Shown here: piece by piece, positions 19,341 through 29,028 of the stretch
Position numbering within the stretch: position 1 is the first letter of the stretch
Layout of the letters: the number at the start of each line of letters is the position of its first letter
Assembly (NCBI GenBank): GCA_002271215.1
Contig: CP018628.1
Location: forward strand, 4,216,001 to 4,280,000
DNA length: 64,000 bases
Direction of reading: 5' to 3'
Origin: Lelliottia jeotgali
GTDB lineage: Bacteria; Pseudomonadota; Gammaproteobacteria; Enterobacterales; Enterobacteriaceae
Made by a program: the position numbers and the translations under genes
Notes under the pieces: generated by a model
What the model was told of the DNA's origin: nothing
Databases searched by the model: none
The model's input: the letters and a program-made list of their open reading frames with translations, nothing else

Positions 19341-19764
19341 CTGTGAATCCCCATTCGTGACGTGATGTATATATTTTGTTTTATTATGGTTAAAAAGCAT
19401 TCTGTACTTTTAATGAACAACGCTATTTTTACCAGTGCCTTTAATGGTTTAGCGCAGTTTTTCACTAAAAACCAGACTAAAATCTCTATTTTTCAGGCGA
19501 TTAAGCAAAGATAATATTCTGAAATCAGACAGAGATAAACAAATAAAAGTGCAGTTTGCAGCATAAAATAACGGTACAAAGCGCCGAATAAAACACTGCC
19601 TTTCAGGTTAAAATTCTGCTTAATTTTCGATCCATGCATTTTCACACTGCACATTGCGCTGCTAAAAAAGTAATCACCTGGAGAATGGTTTAAAAAAGGG
19701 GAAGCCGCTGGCGAGATAAATTGAGTACACTGCCTTTATTCTTTTTGATTTGGACAAGCAGCTA
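19341..19764. promoter_or_regulatory. AT-rich divergent control region livK / panM
   Basis: 424 bp without a gene, strongly AT-rich. It should contain the livK promoter and leader (minus) and the panM promoter (plus; TTGAGTACACTGCCTTTATTC near 19720-19740 is a candidate). The base composition suits Lrp binding, but no single operator can be pinned by eye. No small reading frame with a ribosome site was convincing. Confidence 0.55.
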
Positions 19765-20148
19765 ATGAAACTGACCATCCTTCGTCTGGTGTCCTTTAGC
19801 GACCAGGATCACATCGACCTGGGCAAGATCTGGCCGGAATATTCCCCTTCTTCACTGGCCGTGGATGAAACCCATCGTATTTATGCCGCCCGCTTTAACG
19901 AGCGTCTGCTGGGTGCGGTGCGCGTGACGCTGAGCGGAACACAAGGCGCGCTGGATTCTTTGCGTGTGCGCGAAATCACCCGGCGTCGTGGCGTGGGGCA
20001 ATATTTGATTGAAGAGCTTACCCGCGATAATCCGGAGGTGTCATGCTGGTGGATGTCGGATATCGGTGTGGAAGACCGCGCAGTGATGACCGCATTTATG
20101 CAGGCGCTGGGGTTTGTCGAGCGGGAGAATGGATGGGAGAAGCGTTAA
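19765..20148 (+). CDS. panM: PanD maturation factor PanM (PanZ)
   Basis: GNAT-fold protein that triggers self-cleavage of the aspartate decarboxylase proenzyme PanD and senses CoA, linking beta-alanine supply to CoA level. 127 residues from ATG 19765 (MKLTILRLVSF), the same as E. coli; an upstream TTG would add five residues. The GNAT acetyl-CoA loop is in REITRRRGVGQYLIEEL (about residues 75-91). It lies between livK and livJ as in K-12. Confidence 0.94.
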   Translation: MKLTILRLVSFSDQDHIDLGKIWPEYSPSSLAVDETHRIYAARFNERLLGAVRVTLSGTQGALDSLRVREITRRRGVGQYLIEELTRDNPEVSCWWMSDIGVEDRAVMTAFMQALGFVERENGWEKR

Positions 20149-20152
20149 AAAA

Positions 20153-20186
20153 AGCCGGGTGGCGGCTATGCCTTACCCGGCCTACA
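20153..20186. repeat. REP palindrome after panM
   Basis: One REP unit, GCCGGGTGGCGGC / TTACCCGGCCTAC, between panM and its terminator. Confidence 0.75.
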
Positions 20187-20196
20187 AGGTCAACGC

Positions 20197-20227
20197 AAAA
20201 CGGCAACCAAAGGTTGCCGTTTTTTTA
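20197..20227 (+). terminator. Terminator after panM
   Basis: Stem AACGGCAACC-AAA-GGTTGCCGTT followed by seven T, 50 bp after panM. It is the reverse complement of the livF terminator stem at 14299-14328. Confidence 0.85.
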
Positions 20228-20286
20228 TGTTTGCTCCCTCTCCCTGTGAGAGAGGGCCGGGATGAGGGCATCAGACCGCACTTCCC

Positions 20287-20318
20287 GTAGGCCCGGTAAG
20301 CGAAGCGCCACCGGGCTT
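20287..20318. repeat. REP palindrome at the 3' end of livJ
   Basis: GTAGGCCCGGTAAGCG / CGCCACCGGGC immediately beyond the livJ stop. It may protect the livJ transcript end. Confidence 0.75.
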
Positions 20319-20323
20319 TTTAC

Positions 20324-21424
20324 TCACTTAGCATCTGTAGCAGAACCATCCGCATGCCAGGTGAAGACACCGAACTCAAAGCCCTTAAGATCGCCCTTCT
20401 CATCCCAGGACAGGGGCCCCATTACGGTTTCCACGGAGTTGGCTTTCAGCCAGGTCGCGATTTCAGCCGGATCGGCTGACTGATTCAGGCCCGCCTGCAG
20501 AGATTGCAGCGCGGCGTAGGTGGTCCACACGAACGCGCCGCTAGGATCTTGTTTCTTGGCTTTGATCGCGTCCACGATCGGTTTGTTCGCCGGAACCTGA
20601 TCGTAGTTCTTCGGCTTAGTGACCAGCATCCCTTCAGCGGATTCGCCCGCGATGTTAGACAGAGAAACGTTCGCCACGCCCTCTGGACCCATGAACTGGG
20701 TTTTCAGACCGGCTGCGCGCGCCTGGCGCAGGATCTGGCCCATTTCCGGGTGATAACCGCCGTAGTACACGAAGTCGATGTTCTCTTTCTTCAGACGCGC
20801 CACCAGAGTAGAGAAGTCTTTCTCACCGGCGGTGATGCCGTCGAAGAACACCACTTTGGCATTGGCTTTTTTCAGGCTGTCCTGCACGGAGCGCGCCAGG
20901 CCTTCGCCGTACTGCTGTTTGTCGTGAACAATCGCGATGCGCTGCGGTTTCACCTTCTCAAGAATGTATTTTGCGGCAGTTGGGCCCTGATCAGAGTCCA
21001 GACCGGTGGTGCGCAGAATCAGTTTATATCCGCGTGCGGTCAGCTCTGGCGCCGTCGCCGCTGGGGTGATCATCAGAATGCCTTCGTCTTCATAGATATC
21101 AGACGCTGGCTGGGTGGAAGAGGAGCACAGGTGACCGATAACGTATTTGATCCCGTCGTTCACCACTTTGTTCGCCACCGCGACCGCTTGTTTCGGGTCA
21201 CAGGCATCATCATATTTTACGATCTGCAGTTTTTCGCCTTTGATCCCGCCCTTGGCATTAATGTCTGCAACCGCTTGTTCTGCGCCGGTAAATTCCTGGT
21301 CGCCGTATTGCGCTACCGGGCCGGACATCGCACCGACAACAGCCACTTTAATATCTGCCTGAGCCATAGTGCTGAATGCCAACGCGATACATCCTGCCAG
21401 TAACGCTTTACCCTTCATATTCAT
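20324..21424 (-). CDS. livJ: Leu/Ile/Val-binding protein LivJ
   Basis: Periplasmic binding protein for leucine, isoleucine and valine, using the LivHMGF membrane complex. The signal peptide [18 protein letters not shown] ends near TMAQA, with mature [20 protein letters not shown]. The start at 21424 (MNMKG) gives 366 residues against 367 in E. coli. It has its own transcript, separated from livK by panM, and shares most of its sequence with LivK. Confidence 0.96.
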   Translation of the reverse strand: MNMKGKALLAGCIALAFSTMAQADIKVAVVGAMSGPVAQYGDQEFTGAEQAVADINAKGGIKGEKLQIVKYDDACDPKQAVAVANKVVNDGIKYVIGHLCSSSTQPASDIYEDEGILMITPAATAPELTARGYKLILRTTGLDSDQGPTAAKYILEKVKPQRIAIVHDKQQYGEGLARSVQDSLKKANAKVVFFDGITAGEKDFSTLVARLKKENIDFVYYGGYHPEMGQILRQARAAGLKTQFMGPEGVANVSLSNIAGESAEGMLVTKPKNYDQVPANKPIVDAIKAKKQDPSGAFVWTTYAALQSLQAGLNQSADPAEIATWLKANSVETVMGPLSWDEKGDLKGFEFGVFTWHADGSATDAK

Positions 21425-21587
21425 CCTGAGATTCCCCATTATTATGGTTATAACGATTGTTGTGATGTTGTTGTGTAGCGCTTTATTTCAATTATAGGTC
21501 TGCTGCTCGCGCTTTTTCAGCACACTCTGCTAAAACATACCCCATTTTTATGATTTTGGAATAGCTAATTTGAAATGTATATATGCT

Positions 21588-21611
21588 AGCCCGGCGCGCA
21601 TTTGCGACCGG
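21588..21611 (-). terminator. Hairpin after the aminotransferase gene
   Basis: AGCCCGG (21590-21596) pairs with CCGGGCT (21611-21617) around a short GC-rich loop, a few bases past the aminotransferase stop. The U tract is weak on the minus strand, so its role is uncertain. Confidence 0.4.
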
Positions 21612-21620
21612 GCTCGGGCT

Positions 21621-22886
21621 TTATCGAGTCAGCGCCGCAGAGATGATATCCAGCGCTTTGCGGAACTGGGCTTCGGGGATGGTGAGCGGATAGAGGAAAC
21701 GAATCACGTTGCCGTACACGCCACAGCTGAGCAGCAACAGCCCATCTTCCAACGCGCGTTCCTGCACCAGTCGGGTAAATTCTGCTGAGGGTTGTCCGGT
21801 TTCGGGATCGTTGAATTCCACTGCGACCATTGAGCCTTGCGCACGGATATCAGCGATAAACGGGCAGGCGGCCTGGGCTTTGCTCAATACTTCCACCAAA
21901 TGATGGCCCAGATGCGATGCGCGGGTGCAGAGCTCTTCTTCGTCGATCACTTCCAGCACCGCCAGCGCCGCCGCAATCGCCAATGGGTTACCGGCGTAGG
22001 TGCCACCGAGCCCGCCAGGTGCAGGGGCATCCATGACTTCAGCACGTCCAGACACCGCCGACAGCGGCATCCCGCCCGCCAGGCTTTTCGCCATAGTGAT
22101 CAGATCGGGTTTAACGCAGTGGTGTTCCATCGAGAATAGCTTGCCGGTACGGGCAAAACCGGTCTGTACTTCATCAGCGATAAGCAAGATACCGTGGGTA
22201 TCGCACAGCGCACGCAGGCCTTGCATAAAATCAGGCGGTGCGACGTTAAATCCGCCTTCGCCCTGAACCGGCTCAAGGATGATCGCCGCCACCTGGTCCG
22301 GGGCGATATCGGCTTTAAAGATACGTTCGAGGCTTTTCAGCGCGTCCTGAGAACTCACGCCGTGTAGCGTATTGGGATATTGGGCGTGATAGACCGAGCC
22401 GGGGAATGGGCCGAAGCCGAGTTTGTACGGTGCCACTTTGCCGGTCAGCGCCATCGTCATAAAGGTGCGCCCGTGGAAAGCGCCACCGAAGGTGATGAGA
22501 CCTGGGCGTTTGGTGTAAGCGCGGGCGATTTTGACCGCGTTTTCGACGGCTTCTGCGCCCGTCGAGAAGAAAGCCGTTTTGGCGGGCCCCTCAATCGGTA
22601 CGCGCGCATTGATGCGCTCCGCGAGGGCGATGTAGCCTTCGTACGGCACAATCTGGTACGCCGTGTGGGTAAACGACTGGAGCTGTTTTTCGATGGCGGC
22701 GATCACTTTGGGATGGCGATGACCGGTGTTGAGCACCGCAATCCCGGCCGCGAAGTCGATCACCTCGTTGCCCTCGACATCCCACAGCGTGGCGTTTTCC
22801 GCTTTATCGGCGTAAAAACCGCACATCACCCCGATGCCGCGCGGCGTGGCCTGCACACGCCGTTCATTTAACTCGTTATTTTTCAC
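21621..22886 (-). CDS. PuuE/GabT-type 4-aminobutyrate transaminase
   Basis: PLP-dependent class III aminotransferase, 421 residues from the GTG at 22886, closer by eye to E. coli PuuE (GABA--2-oxoglutarate transaminase of putrescine breakdown) than to GabT. The start ERRVQATPRGIGVMCGFYADKAENATL parallels PuuE. PLP-binding features are STGAEAVENAVKIARAYT (about residue 100), IADEVQTGFARTG (about 235) and the Schiff-base Lys in MAKSLAGGMPLS (about 267). AGGGGGA lies 6 nt before the GTG. It is inserted between livJ and rpoH, a place empty in K-12. Exact substrate untested. Confidence 0.88.
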   Translation of the reverse strand: MKNNELNERRVQATPRGIGVMCGFYADKAENATLWDVEGNEVIDFAAGIAVLNTGHRHPKVIAAIEKQLQSFTHTAYQIVPYEGYIALAERINARVPIEGPAKTAFFSTGAEAVENAVKIARAYTKRPGLITFGGAFHGRTFMTMALTGKVAPYKLGFGPFPGSVYHAQYPNTLHGVSSQDALKSLERIFKADIAPDQVAAIILEPVQGEGGFNVAPPDFMQGLRALCDTHGILLIADEVQTGFARTGKLFSMEHHCVKPDLITMAKSLAGGMPLSAVSGRAEVMDAPAPGGLGGTYAGNPLAIAAALAVLEVIDEEELCTRASHLGHHLVEVLSKAQAACPFIADIRAQGSMVAVEFNDPETGQPSAEFTRLVQERALEDGLLLLSCGVYGNVIRFLYPLTIPEAQFRKALDIISAALTR

Positions 22887-22983
22887 CCTGTCCCCCTGAA
22901 AGATTCGCATGCGTAGCGCATCTGTAAGTGTTTGCCAGGGGGGAAGAATTCGCCAGAGCGGGTGATGAAAAAAGTCCTCACCG

Positions 22984-23063
22984 TAGGCCCGATAAGCGAA
23001 GCGCCATCGGGCATCTGTATCCGGTCTTTGCCGGATGGTGGCAGAGCCTTATCCGGCCTACAA
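22984..23063. repeat. REP/BIME between the aminotransferase gene and rpoH
   Basis: Inverted REP units GTAGGCCCGATAAGCG...CGCCATCGGGC and GCCGGATGGTGGC...CCTTATCCGGCCTAC within a 247-bp gap. Confidence 0.8.
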
Positions 23064-23077
23064 CTTCATAGGGTCTA

Positions 23078-23112
23078 TAAAAAACAAAACCCCCAGATTT
23101 TCATCCAGGGGT
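23078..23112 (-). terminator. rpoH terminator
   Basis: On the minus strand AACCCCTGG ... TCTGGGGGTT followed by TTGTTTTTTAT, about 20 bp past rpoH. Confidence 0.85.
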
Positions 23113-23133
23113 TATCGGGGTACTTCGCGGGAA

Positions 23134-23991
23134 TTACGCTTCGATAGCGGCGCGAAGTTTTTTCATGGCGTTCTTTTCAAGCTGACGCACACGCTCAGCG
23201 GAGACGCCGTAGCGGTCGGCCAGTTCCTGCAGCGTGGACTTGTTGTCTTCGTCCAGCCAGCGGGCGCGGATAATCGCCTGGCTACGCTCGTCGAGACCTT
23301 CCATCGCGTGGGTGAGTTTGTTCGCAGCCTGATCTTCCCAGTTATCCTCTTCGATGCCATCGGCAAAGTTAGAGGTTTTATCCTGCAGATACAGAACCGG
23401 TGCCATCGGCTGGCTATCCTGCGCATCGTCGTCAGAAGACATATCGAATGTCATGTCCTGGGCGGCCATACGGGATTCCATCTCACGCACGTCTTTACTG
23501 GAAACGCCCAGCTCACGCGCGACCATTTCCACTTCTTCCTGATTGAACCAGCCCAGACGCTGCTTGGCTTTACGCAGGTTGAAGAACAGTTTGCGCTGCG
23601 CTTTGGTCGTCGCGACTTTCACAATACGCCAGTTACGCAGGACGTATTCGTGAATTTCAGCTTTAATCCAGTGCACGGCGAACGAGACCAGTCGCACACC
23701 CACTTCCGGGTTGAAGCGACGTACAGCCTTCATCAGACCGATGTTGCCTTCCTGAATCAAATCCGCTTGCGGCAGGCCGTAGCCCGAGTAATTACGAGCA
23801 ACGTGAACAACAAAGCGCAGGTGAGACAGGATCAGCGTCTTAGCTGCTTCCAGATCGCCCTGGTAATGCAGCTTTTCAGCAAGCTCCTTTTCTTCCTCAG
23901 CCGTCAACATCGGCCAGGTGTTCGCAGCCCGGATATAAGATTCCAGGTTACCAACAGGGGCTAAAGCTAAAGTTTGCATTTCTTTGGTCAT
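23134..23991 (-). CDS. rpoH: Heat-shock sigma factor RpoH (sigma 32)
   Basis: Sigma factor for the heat-shock regulon, 285 residues (E. coli 284; one residue is added in the acidic [10 protein letters not shown] stretch). Region 2 ([21 protein letters not shown], then [15 protein letters not shown]), the RpoH box ([10 protein letters not shown], about 132) and the C-terminal HTH ([27 protein letters not shown]) are all present. In E. coli the 5' coding RNA is a thermosensor and the protein is cut by FtsH; the same is expected here. Confidence 0.98.
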   Translation of the reverse strand: MTKEMQTLALAPVGNLESYIRAANTWPMLTAEEEKELAEKLHYQGDLEAAKTLILSHLRFVVHVARNYSGYGLPQADLIQEGNIGLMKAVRRFNPEVGVRLVSFAVHWIKAEIHEYVLRNWRIVKVATTKAQRKLFFNLRKAKQRLGWFNQEEVEMVARELGVSSKDVREMESRMAAQDMTFDMSSDDDAQDSQPMAPVLYLQDKTSNFADGIEEDNWEDQAANKLTHAMEGLDERSQAIIRARWLDEDNKSTLQELADRYGVSAERVRQLEKNAMKKLRAAIEA

Positions 23992-24247
23992 TCATTCCTC
24001 TCAATATAGTGTCTTCTGGCGGTGGTTTGTCCCCATCAGGCAACAAGCATGCCAAAGCATTTGAGCAGTGAGACTAACATTCACATTTTTATCAGACCGT
24101 GATTTTATCCACAAGTTCCTTGTAACGCTGTGAATAAATTACGCACAAATTGTGACATCGATAAGCGATTGCGGGGGAGAGTCAACAGGGACTCTTTCCC
24201 TGCAGAGTGAAGTACTCAGTGCAGGGAAAGATTATACCAGAGATTTT
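23992..24247 (-). promoter_or_regulatory. rpoH promoter region with two DnaA boxes
   Basis: 256-bp gap upstream of rpoH. TTATCCACA occurs at 24105-24113 (plus strand) and TTATTCACA at 24129-24137 (minus strand); both fit the DnaA box TTATNCACA. E. coli rpoH has several promoters, some repressed by DnaA at equivalent boxes. A hairpin CTTTCCCTGCA / TGCAGGGAAAG at 24194-24230 lies just after ftsX and may stop transcripts from ftsYEX. Confidence 0.65.
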
Positions 24248-25303
24248 TTATTGCGGGGTAAAGTGACGTAAATGTTGTACGGTCGCCAGCCAGGCGGCTA
24301 CCCACCCGATCATCGAACACACCAGCAGTAGCAGCAGACACTCGTCAAAGCCTAACCCACTGATATCAAACTTGGTTCCGAAAACCTGCGCCACTTCAGT
24401 GACGGCAGACGAGAGCCGCATCACCAAAATTTCTGACAAAATCAGTGAAAGAAATGCGCCGGAAAAACCGAGCAGTGCGCCGCCGTACAGGAACGGGCGC
24501 AGGATGAATCCATCCGTCGCACCAATCAGTTTCTGCACGTTAATGCTATCGCGACGGGAGAAGATACTCAGACGCACGCTGTTACCGATGACGAGGAACA
24601 CCGCCGCCACCATCAGCACGCCGATCATCGCCGCCACGCGCCCCACCAGCCCGGTCAGGGAAGACAGACGCGCAAACCAGCTGTCGTCCATCCGCACTTC
24701 ATCAATCCCATTGATGCGGGTGATGCGATCGCGCAGGGTGTTGAGTGAATCAGTCCCCTGGAAATCCAGCTTCGGGATCACCACCGCCACGGCGGGCAGC
24801 GGGTTCTCTTCGAGCATATCCAGCGCGCCACCGAAACCTGACCAGTTGCGGAACTCGCCCAGCGCTTCGTCGCGCGACAGGTAGTTCACCTTCTCGACAC
24901 CCTGCTCCGACTGAAGCTGTCCCACCACCTGCGCGGCGGCGTTATCGTCCAGCGCTTTATCCAGATACACCGTAATCTGCGGTGACGGATAGTATTGCGA
25001 AGCCGCCTGGTTGACGTTTTTGTAGACCATATAGCAGACACTTGGCAGCGTCAGGGAGATGGCGATCACCATCACCGTCAGGAACGTCGCCAGTGGTTTG
25101 CTTTTCAGATCCTGCACCGCGCCGTGGAAGGCGTAGCGCACCTGTTCGTTAAAAACATTGGTCTTACGGGAGTTCGGTTTCGGTGCCGCTTTGGCGCGTT
25201 TTGGCGCGTTACGGTTGCCGTCTCCGCCGCCCTGTGGCTTGCGGAAACGGTCGAATCGATTGCCGAACTGCCGAATCTGGTTAATTGCGTCGCGCTTATT
25301 CAA
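24248..25303 (-). CDS. ftsX: Cell division protein FtsX
   Basis: Integral membrane partner of FtsE; the complex sits at the division ring and activates peptidoglycan amidases through EnvC. 351 residues with a basic cytoplasmic N-terminus ([24 protein letters not shown]), a first membrane segment near 75-97, a periplasmic loop, and three C-terminal membrane segments. It overlaps ftsE by 8 bp. Confidence 0.96.
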   Translation of the reverse strand: MNKRDAINQIRQFGNRFDRFRKPQGGGDGNRNAPKRAKAAPKPNSRKTNVFNEQVRYAFHGAVQDLKSKPLATFLTVMVIAISLTLPSVCYMVYKNVNQAASQYYPSPQITVYLDKALDDNAAAQVVGQLQSEQGVEKVNYLSRDEALGEFRNWSGFGGALDMLEENPLPAVAVVIPKLDFQGTDSLNTLRDRITRINGIDEVRMDDSWFARLSSLTGLVGRVAAMIGVLMVAAVFLVIGNSVRLSIFSRRDSINVQKLIGATDGFILRPFLYGGALLGFSGAFLSLILSEILVMRLSSAVTEVAQVFGTKFDISGLGFDECLLLLLVCSMIGWVAAWLATVQHLRHFTPQ

Positions 25304-25961
25304 CGTGGCCTCCGTGCAAATGACCGTCGCTCAGGGTCAGCATGCGGTACGAACGACGGGAAATCAGCCCGATATCGTGCGTCGCCATCAGGACTGTGAC
25401 TCCCACGCGGTTAAATTCCTCAAACAGACGCAGAATGCCTTCAGACAGCGCATCGTCCAGGTTACCGGTCGGTTCATCCGCCAGCAGAACGGCGGGTTTA
25501 TTCACCACCGCGCGAGCGATGCCCACGCGCTGCTGTTCACCGCCAGAAAGCTGAATCGGGAAGTTCTTCGCTTTGTCCAGCAGGCCGACTTTGTCGAGCG
25601 CCGCCGACACGCGACGGCGGATATCATCATAGCTGGCACCTGCAATGATCAGCGGGATTGCTACGTTATCAAAGACGGTGCGATCCATCAGCAGGTGGTG
25701 ATCCTGGAAAATCATACCGATCTGGCGACGCAGAAACGGCACCTCACGGTTTTTCAGACGGCTGATATCGTGGCCGCCAAAAAAGATGTTCCCGGCGCTT
25801 GGCCGCTCGATCCCACAGATAAGCTTGAGCAGGGTACTTTTCCCCGCGCCGGAGTGGCCGGTCAGAAATGCCATCTCGCCCGGCTGCAGGTGGAATGTGA
25901 CTCCCTGCAGCGCTTGTCTCCCACCGAGATAGGCCTTGCTGACGTGTTCAAAGCGAATCAT
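25296..25961 (-). CDS. ftsE: Cell division ATPase FtsE
   Basis: ABC-type ATPase partner of FtsX, 221 residues. Walker [13 protein letters not shown] (about 36), signature [15 protein letters not shown], Walker [13 protein letters not shown], and switch His in MATHD. It is 2 bp downstream of ftsY in the ftsYEX operon. Confidence 0.97.
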   Translation of the reverse strand: MIRFEHVSKAYLGGRQALQGVTFHLQPGEMAFLTGHSGAGKSTLLKLICGIERPSAGNIFFGGHDISRLKNREVPFLRRQIGMIFQDHHLLMDRTVFDNVAIPLIIAGASYDDIRRRVSAALDKVGLLDKAKNFPIQLSGGEQQRVGIARAVVNKPAVLLADEPTGNLDDALSEGILRLFEEFNRVGVTVLMATHDIGLISRRSYRMLTLSDGHLHGGHVE

Positions 25962-25963
25962 TG

Positions 25964-27463
25964 TTAGTCCTCTCGGGCAAATAGTGCCTCAATAAAGTCG
26001 TCCGATTTAAACGGACGCAAATCCTCGATACGTTCGCCGACACCGATATAGCGGATTGGGATGCCGAACTGATCCGCCACGGAGAAGATCACCCCCCCCT
26101 TGGCGGTGCCGTCCAGTTTGGTCAGCGTAATCCCGGTCAGCCCGACCGCTTCATCAAACAGTTTCGCCTGGCTGATGGCGTTCTGTCCGGTGCTGGCATC
26201 GATGGTCAGCATGATCTCATGCGGCGCGTCTTCGTCCAGCTTCTTCATGACGCGAACGATTTTCTTCAGCTCTTCCATCAGGTGCGATTTATTCTGCAGA
26301 CGCCCTGCGGTATCAGCAATCAGCACATCGACATTTCGCGCCTTCGCCGCCTGAATGGCATCGAAGATCACAGACGCGGAATCCGCGCCGGTGTGCTGCG
26401 CAATCACCGGAATATTGTTGCGCTGACCCCAGACCTGCAGCTGCTCAACGGCTGCGGCACGGAAGGTATCGCCCGCCGCCAGCATCACGGTTTTGCCCTG
26501 CTGCTCGAACTGACGCGCCAGCTTGCCGATGGTAGTGGTTTTACCTACGCCGTTGACGCCGACCATCAGAATAACAAAGGGCGTTTTGCCTTCAATATTA
26601 AGCGGTTCATCAACTTTTGCGAGAATTTCGCCCATCTCATCTTTCAGCAGACCGTACAACGCCTCGGCATCGCGCAGCTGTTTACGGCTGGCGGTTTCGG
26701 TCAGTTTAGCGATGATTTTACGCGTGGTTTCCACGCCAACGTCCGCAATCAGAAGCTGTTCTTCCAGCTCTTCAAACAGATCATCGTCGATTTTTTTGCC
26801 GCGGAACAGACTGATAAATCCGGAACCGAGGTTTTCTTTGGTTCTGACCAGGCTGCGTTTCAGACGCGCGAAGAAACCTTCTTTGGTCGGTTTTTCCTGC
26901 TCCTGAACGATCTCTTCTGCCGGTGCTTCTTCTTCCAGCTCTTCGACTGGAACGACAATCATCGCTTCTTCTGCGGCAACGGCAGCCAGCGCCTGGGCTT
27001 CAAGTTCTTCGTCAGTGATTTCTGGCTCGTTTTGCGCTTCTTCTTCAACGGCTTCCACGATTTCGACGGTTTCAGCTTCCGCCTGCCACTCTTCTGGCGC
27101 GATCTCTTCCGCTTTTACCTCTTCCGGCAGCGGAAGTTCTTCGTGCTCAATCACCGCCTGCGGCGCTTCTTCGACCACAGGCTCAACAATCTCTTCGACC
27201 GCCTGATGAACCACAACCGGCTCTGGTTTTTCGCTTTCCTGAATCTGTTCGGTGACGTCGACCACTTCTTCAGCAAAGGCTTCGGTCTCTTCTTTGCTGT
27301 GCGCGTGCTCTTCCGCTTCGATTACCGCGGCGGTTTCGACAGGGGTTTCAGGCTGCGACTGTTCTTCAACTGCCTGCTGCTCTTCGATTTTTTGTTCTGT
27401 GTCTTGCTCTTTTTCGCCGAAGCCCAGCCAGGAAAAGAAGCCACGTTTTTTTTGTTTTGCCAT
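25964..27463 (-). CDS. ftsY: Signal recognition particle receptor FtsY
   Basis: SRP receptor GTPase for co-translational membrane targeting. From ATG 27463 (MAKQKKRGFFSWLGFG) it has 499 residues: an N-terminal lipid-binding helix, an acidic A domain (about 20-200, rich in E, A and V) and the NG domain with GVNGVGKTTTIGKLA (about 301), DTAGR and TKLDGTAKGG. An in-frame upstream ATG at 27529 would add 22 residues not found in E. coli. The A domain is the variable part of the family. Confidence 0.97.
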   Translation of the reverse strand: MAKQKKRGFFSWLGFGEKEQDTEQKIEEQQAVEEQSQPETPVETAAVIEAEEHAHSKEETEAFAEEVVDVTEQIQESEKPEPVVVHQAVEEIVEPVVEEAPQAVIEHEELPLPEEVKAEEIAPEEWQAEAETVEIVEAVEEEAQNEPEITDEELEAQALAAVAAEEAMIVVPVEELEEEAPAEEIVQEQEKPTKEGFFARLKRSLVRTKENLGSGFISLFRGKKIDDDLFEELEEQLLIADVGVETTRKIIAKLTETASRKQLRDAEALYGLLKDEMGEILAKVDEPLNIEGKTPFVILMVGVNGVGKTTTIGKLARQFEQQGKTVMLAAGDTFRAAAVEQLQVWGQRNNIPVIAQHTGADSASVIFDAIQAAKARNVDVLIADTAGRLQNKSHLMEELKKIVRVMKKLDEDAPHEIMLTIDASTGQNAISQAKLFDEAVGLTGITLTKLDGTAKGGVIFSVADQFGIPIRYIGVGERIEDLRPFKSDDFIEALFARED

Positions 27464-27590
27464 CTGCGACGACACTCCTCGCGGTGCTATATACATGGAA
27501 GCTATAAAAATGATGAAATAGTCTAACACTTTACCTAATTAACATCACCGCCTGGAATCGCAGGCCAATTGTTAGCAGAGCTTTCCTGAA

Positions 27591-28190
27591 ATGAAGAAAA
27601 CGAACCGCCCGGCCGGACAAATTCGTATTATCGGCGGCCAGTGGCGAGGCCGCAAACTGCCCGTCCCCGACAGCCCTGGCCTGCGCCCGACCACTGATCG
27701 CGTCCGAGAGACGTTGTTTAACTGGCTGGCACCGTCGATGGTTGACGCTCGCTGTCTGGATTGCTTCGCTGGCAGCGGCGCACTGGGCCTGGAAGCCCTG
27801 TCACGTTACGCCGCCAGCGCCACGTTGCTGGAGATGGATCGCAGCGTTTCCCAGCAGTTACAGCAAAATCTGGCCACACTGAAAGCGACCAATGCCAAAG
27901 TGGTGAACACCAACGCGCTGGCGTTTCTCGCGCAACAAGGCACACCGCACGACGTGGTGTTTATCGACCCACCGTTCCGTAAAGGGCTGCTGGAAGAGAC
28001 GCTCACGCTGCTGGAAAACAACGGCTGGCTGGCGGATGACGCGCTGATCTACGTTGAAAGTGAAGTGGAAAATGGCCTGCCGCCGGTGCCCGTTCATTGG
28101 GATCTGCACCGCGAACAGGTCGCAGGCCAGGTGGCTTATCGTTTATATCACCGTGAAGTACAAGGAGAACCTGATGCCAGTACTGATTAA
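27591..28190 (+). CDS. rsmD: 16S rRNA m2G966 methyltransferase RsmD
   Basis: Methylates guanine 966 of 16S rRNA in the 30S subunit. 199 residues; the SAM-binding motif LDCFAGSGALGLEALSRYA is at about 51-69 and the catalytic-type motif FIDPPF at about 123. It is divergent from ftsY, with 127 bp between the two starts, as in E. coli. Its end overlaps yhhL by 17 bp. Confidence 0.96.
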   Translation: MKKTNRPAGQIRIIGGQWRGRKLPVPDSPGLRPTTDRVRETLFNWLAPSMVDARCLDCFAGSGALGLEALSRYAASATLLEMDRSVSQQLQQNLATLKATNAKVVNTNALAFLAQQGTPHDVVFIDPPFRKGLLEETLTLLENNGWLADDALIYVESEVENGLPPVPVHWDLHREQVAGQVAYRLYHREVQGEPDASTD

Positions 28191-28455
28191 TTTTGGCCGT
28201 TTGCTGATGCTGGGCGTCTGGGCGTTTCTGATCCTCAACCTGGTCCATCCGTTCCCACGCCCAATGAATATTTTCGTTAACGTGGCGCTGATTTTCACCG
28301 CCTTTATGCATGCGTTGCAGATGGTGATGCTGAAAAACGGTATGCCGAAAAACGGGCCGCCGATGACCGGCTGGCAGCAGCTGCGGGTGTTTATTTTTGG
28401 CGTGTTTGAGCTGCTGGTGTGGATGAACAAGTTTAAGGCGCAGGCAAAGAAATAA
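28174..28455 (+). CDS. yhhL: DUF1145 membrane protein YhhL
   Basis: Small inner-membrane protein of unknown function, 93 residues (E. coli 89). The ATG at 28174 follows AAGGAG and lies inside the end of rsmD. Two hydrophobic segments are visible, LLMLGVWAFLILNLVHPF and IFVNVALIFTAFMHALQM. Translationally coupled to rsmD. Confidence 0.88.
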   Translation: MPVLINFGRLLMLGVWAFLILNLVHPFPRPMNIFVNVALIFTAFMHALQMVMLKNGMPKNGPPMTGWQQLRVFIFGVFELLVWMNKFKAQAKK

Positions 28456-28467
28456 GGTGCGTTTTTT

Positions 28468-28538
28468 TGCCCGGTGGCGCTGCGCTTACCGGGCCTGCGA
28501 GACCTGTAGGCCGGTGCAAGCGCAGCGCCGCCCGGCAA
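28468..28538. repeat. REP/BIME between yhhL and yhhM
   Basis: GCCCGGTGGCGCTGCGCTTACCGGGC followed by GTAGGCCGGTGCAAGCGCAGCGCCGCCCGGC as an inverted pair between two convergent genes. Confidence 0.8.
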
Positions 28539-28539
28539 A

Positions 28540-28899
28540 TCACGGTTCCGCAACAAACCCCTCAAACCGCGATCCCTTGTAACTTAACGTCCCGCGTTCC
28601 CCCACCGTCAACTGATGATACTGCTTCTCATCGAGGCGAAACGTCATCTCCAGCCCGCCGCTTTGTGGCTTGAAGCTCGCTTCATAGCGCATCAACGCGC
28701 CCGCGGGCGTCACCTGCTGCTGGCGTGAACGGCGCTCGTTGAGGGGTTTTTCGCGCTTATTGCTCACCACCACCTGCTTTTGCAGCATCGGCGCGGCGTC
28801 ATTATCAGCCTTTTCACGACGCTGCTGCACAAAACGAAATGAGGCGGCGATGACGATAATCGCCACGACAACCACGAAGAAAAGCGGCATTTTGCTCAT
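28540..28899 (-). CDS. yhhM: DUF2500 protein YhhM
   Basis: Predicted membrane-anchored protein of unknown function, 119 residues as in E. coli. One N-terminal membrane segment (MPLFFVVVVAIIVIAASFRFV) is followed by a soluble domain ending in LTVGERGTLSYKGSRFEGFV. It diverges from yhhN. Confidence 0.9.
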   Translation of the reverse strand: MSKMPLFFVVVVAIIVIAASFRFVQQRREKADNDAAPMLQKQVVVSNKREKPLNERRSRQQQVTPAGALMRYEASFKPQSGGLEMTFRLDEKQYHQLTVGERGTLSYKGSRFEGFVAEP

Positions 28900-29028
28900 T
28901 GTTGAATCCCATCAGATTATGCGGAAATCAGGATACCGCGTCCGATCCGGCATTGCCAAACGCCTGCCCGCGTCACTACACTGAATCAGAGAATGTTTCT
29001 TCAAAAATAACAGATACAGGGAGTTAAT

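Noticed and set aside
20504..21403. 299-residue plus-strand frame
   Set aside because: Antisense to livJ; a similar frame is antisense to livK, as expected from paralogous codon bias.
26219..27526. 435-residue plus-strand reading frame
   Set aside because: It is antisense to ftsY, Phe/Arg-rich from the reversed acidic A domain, without ribosome site or family likeness.
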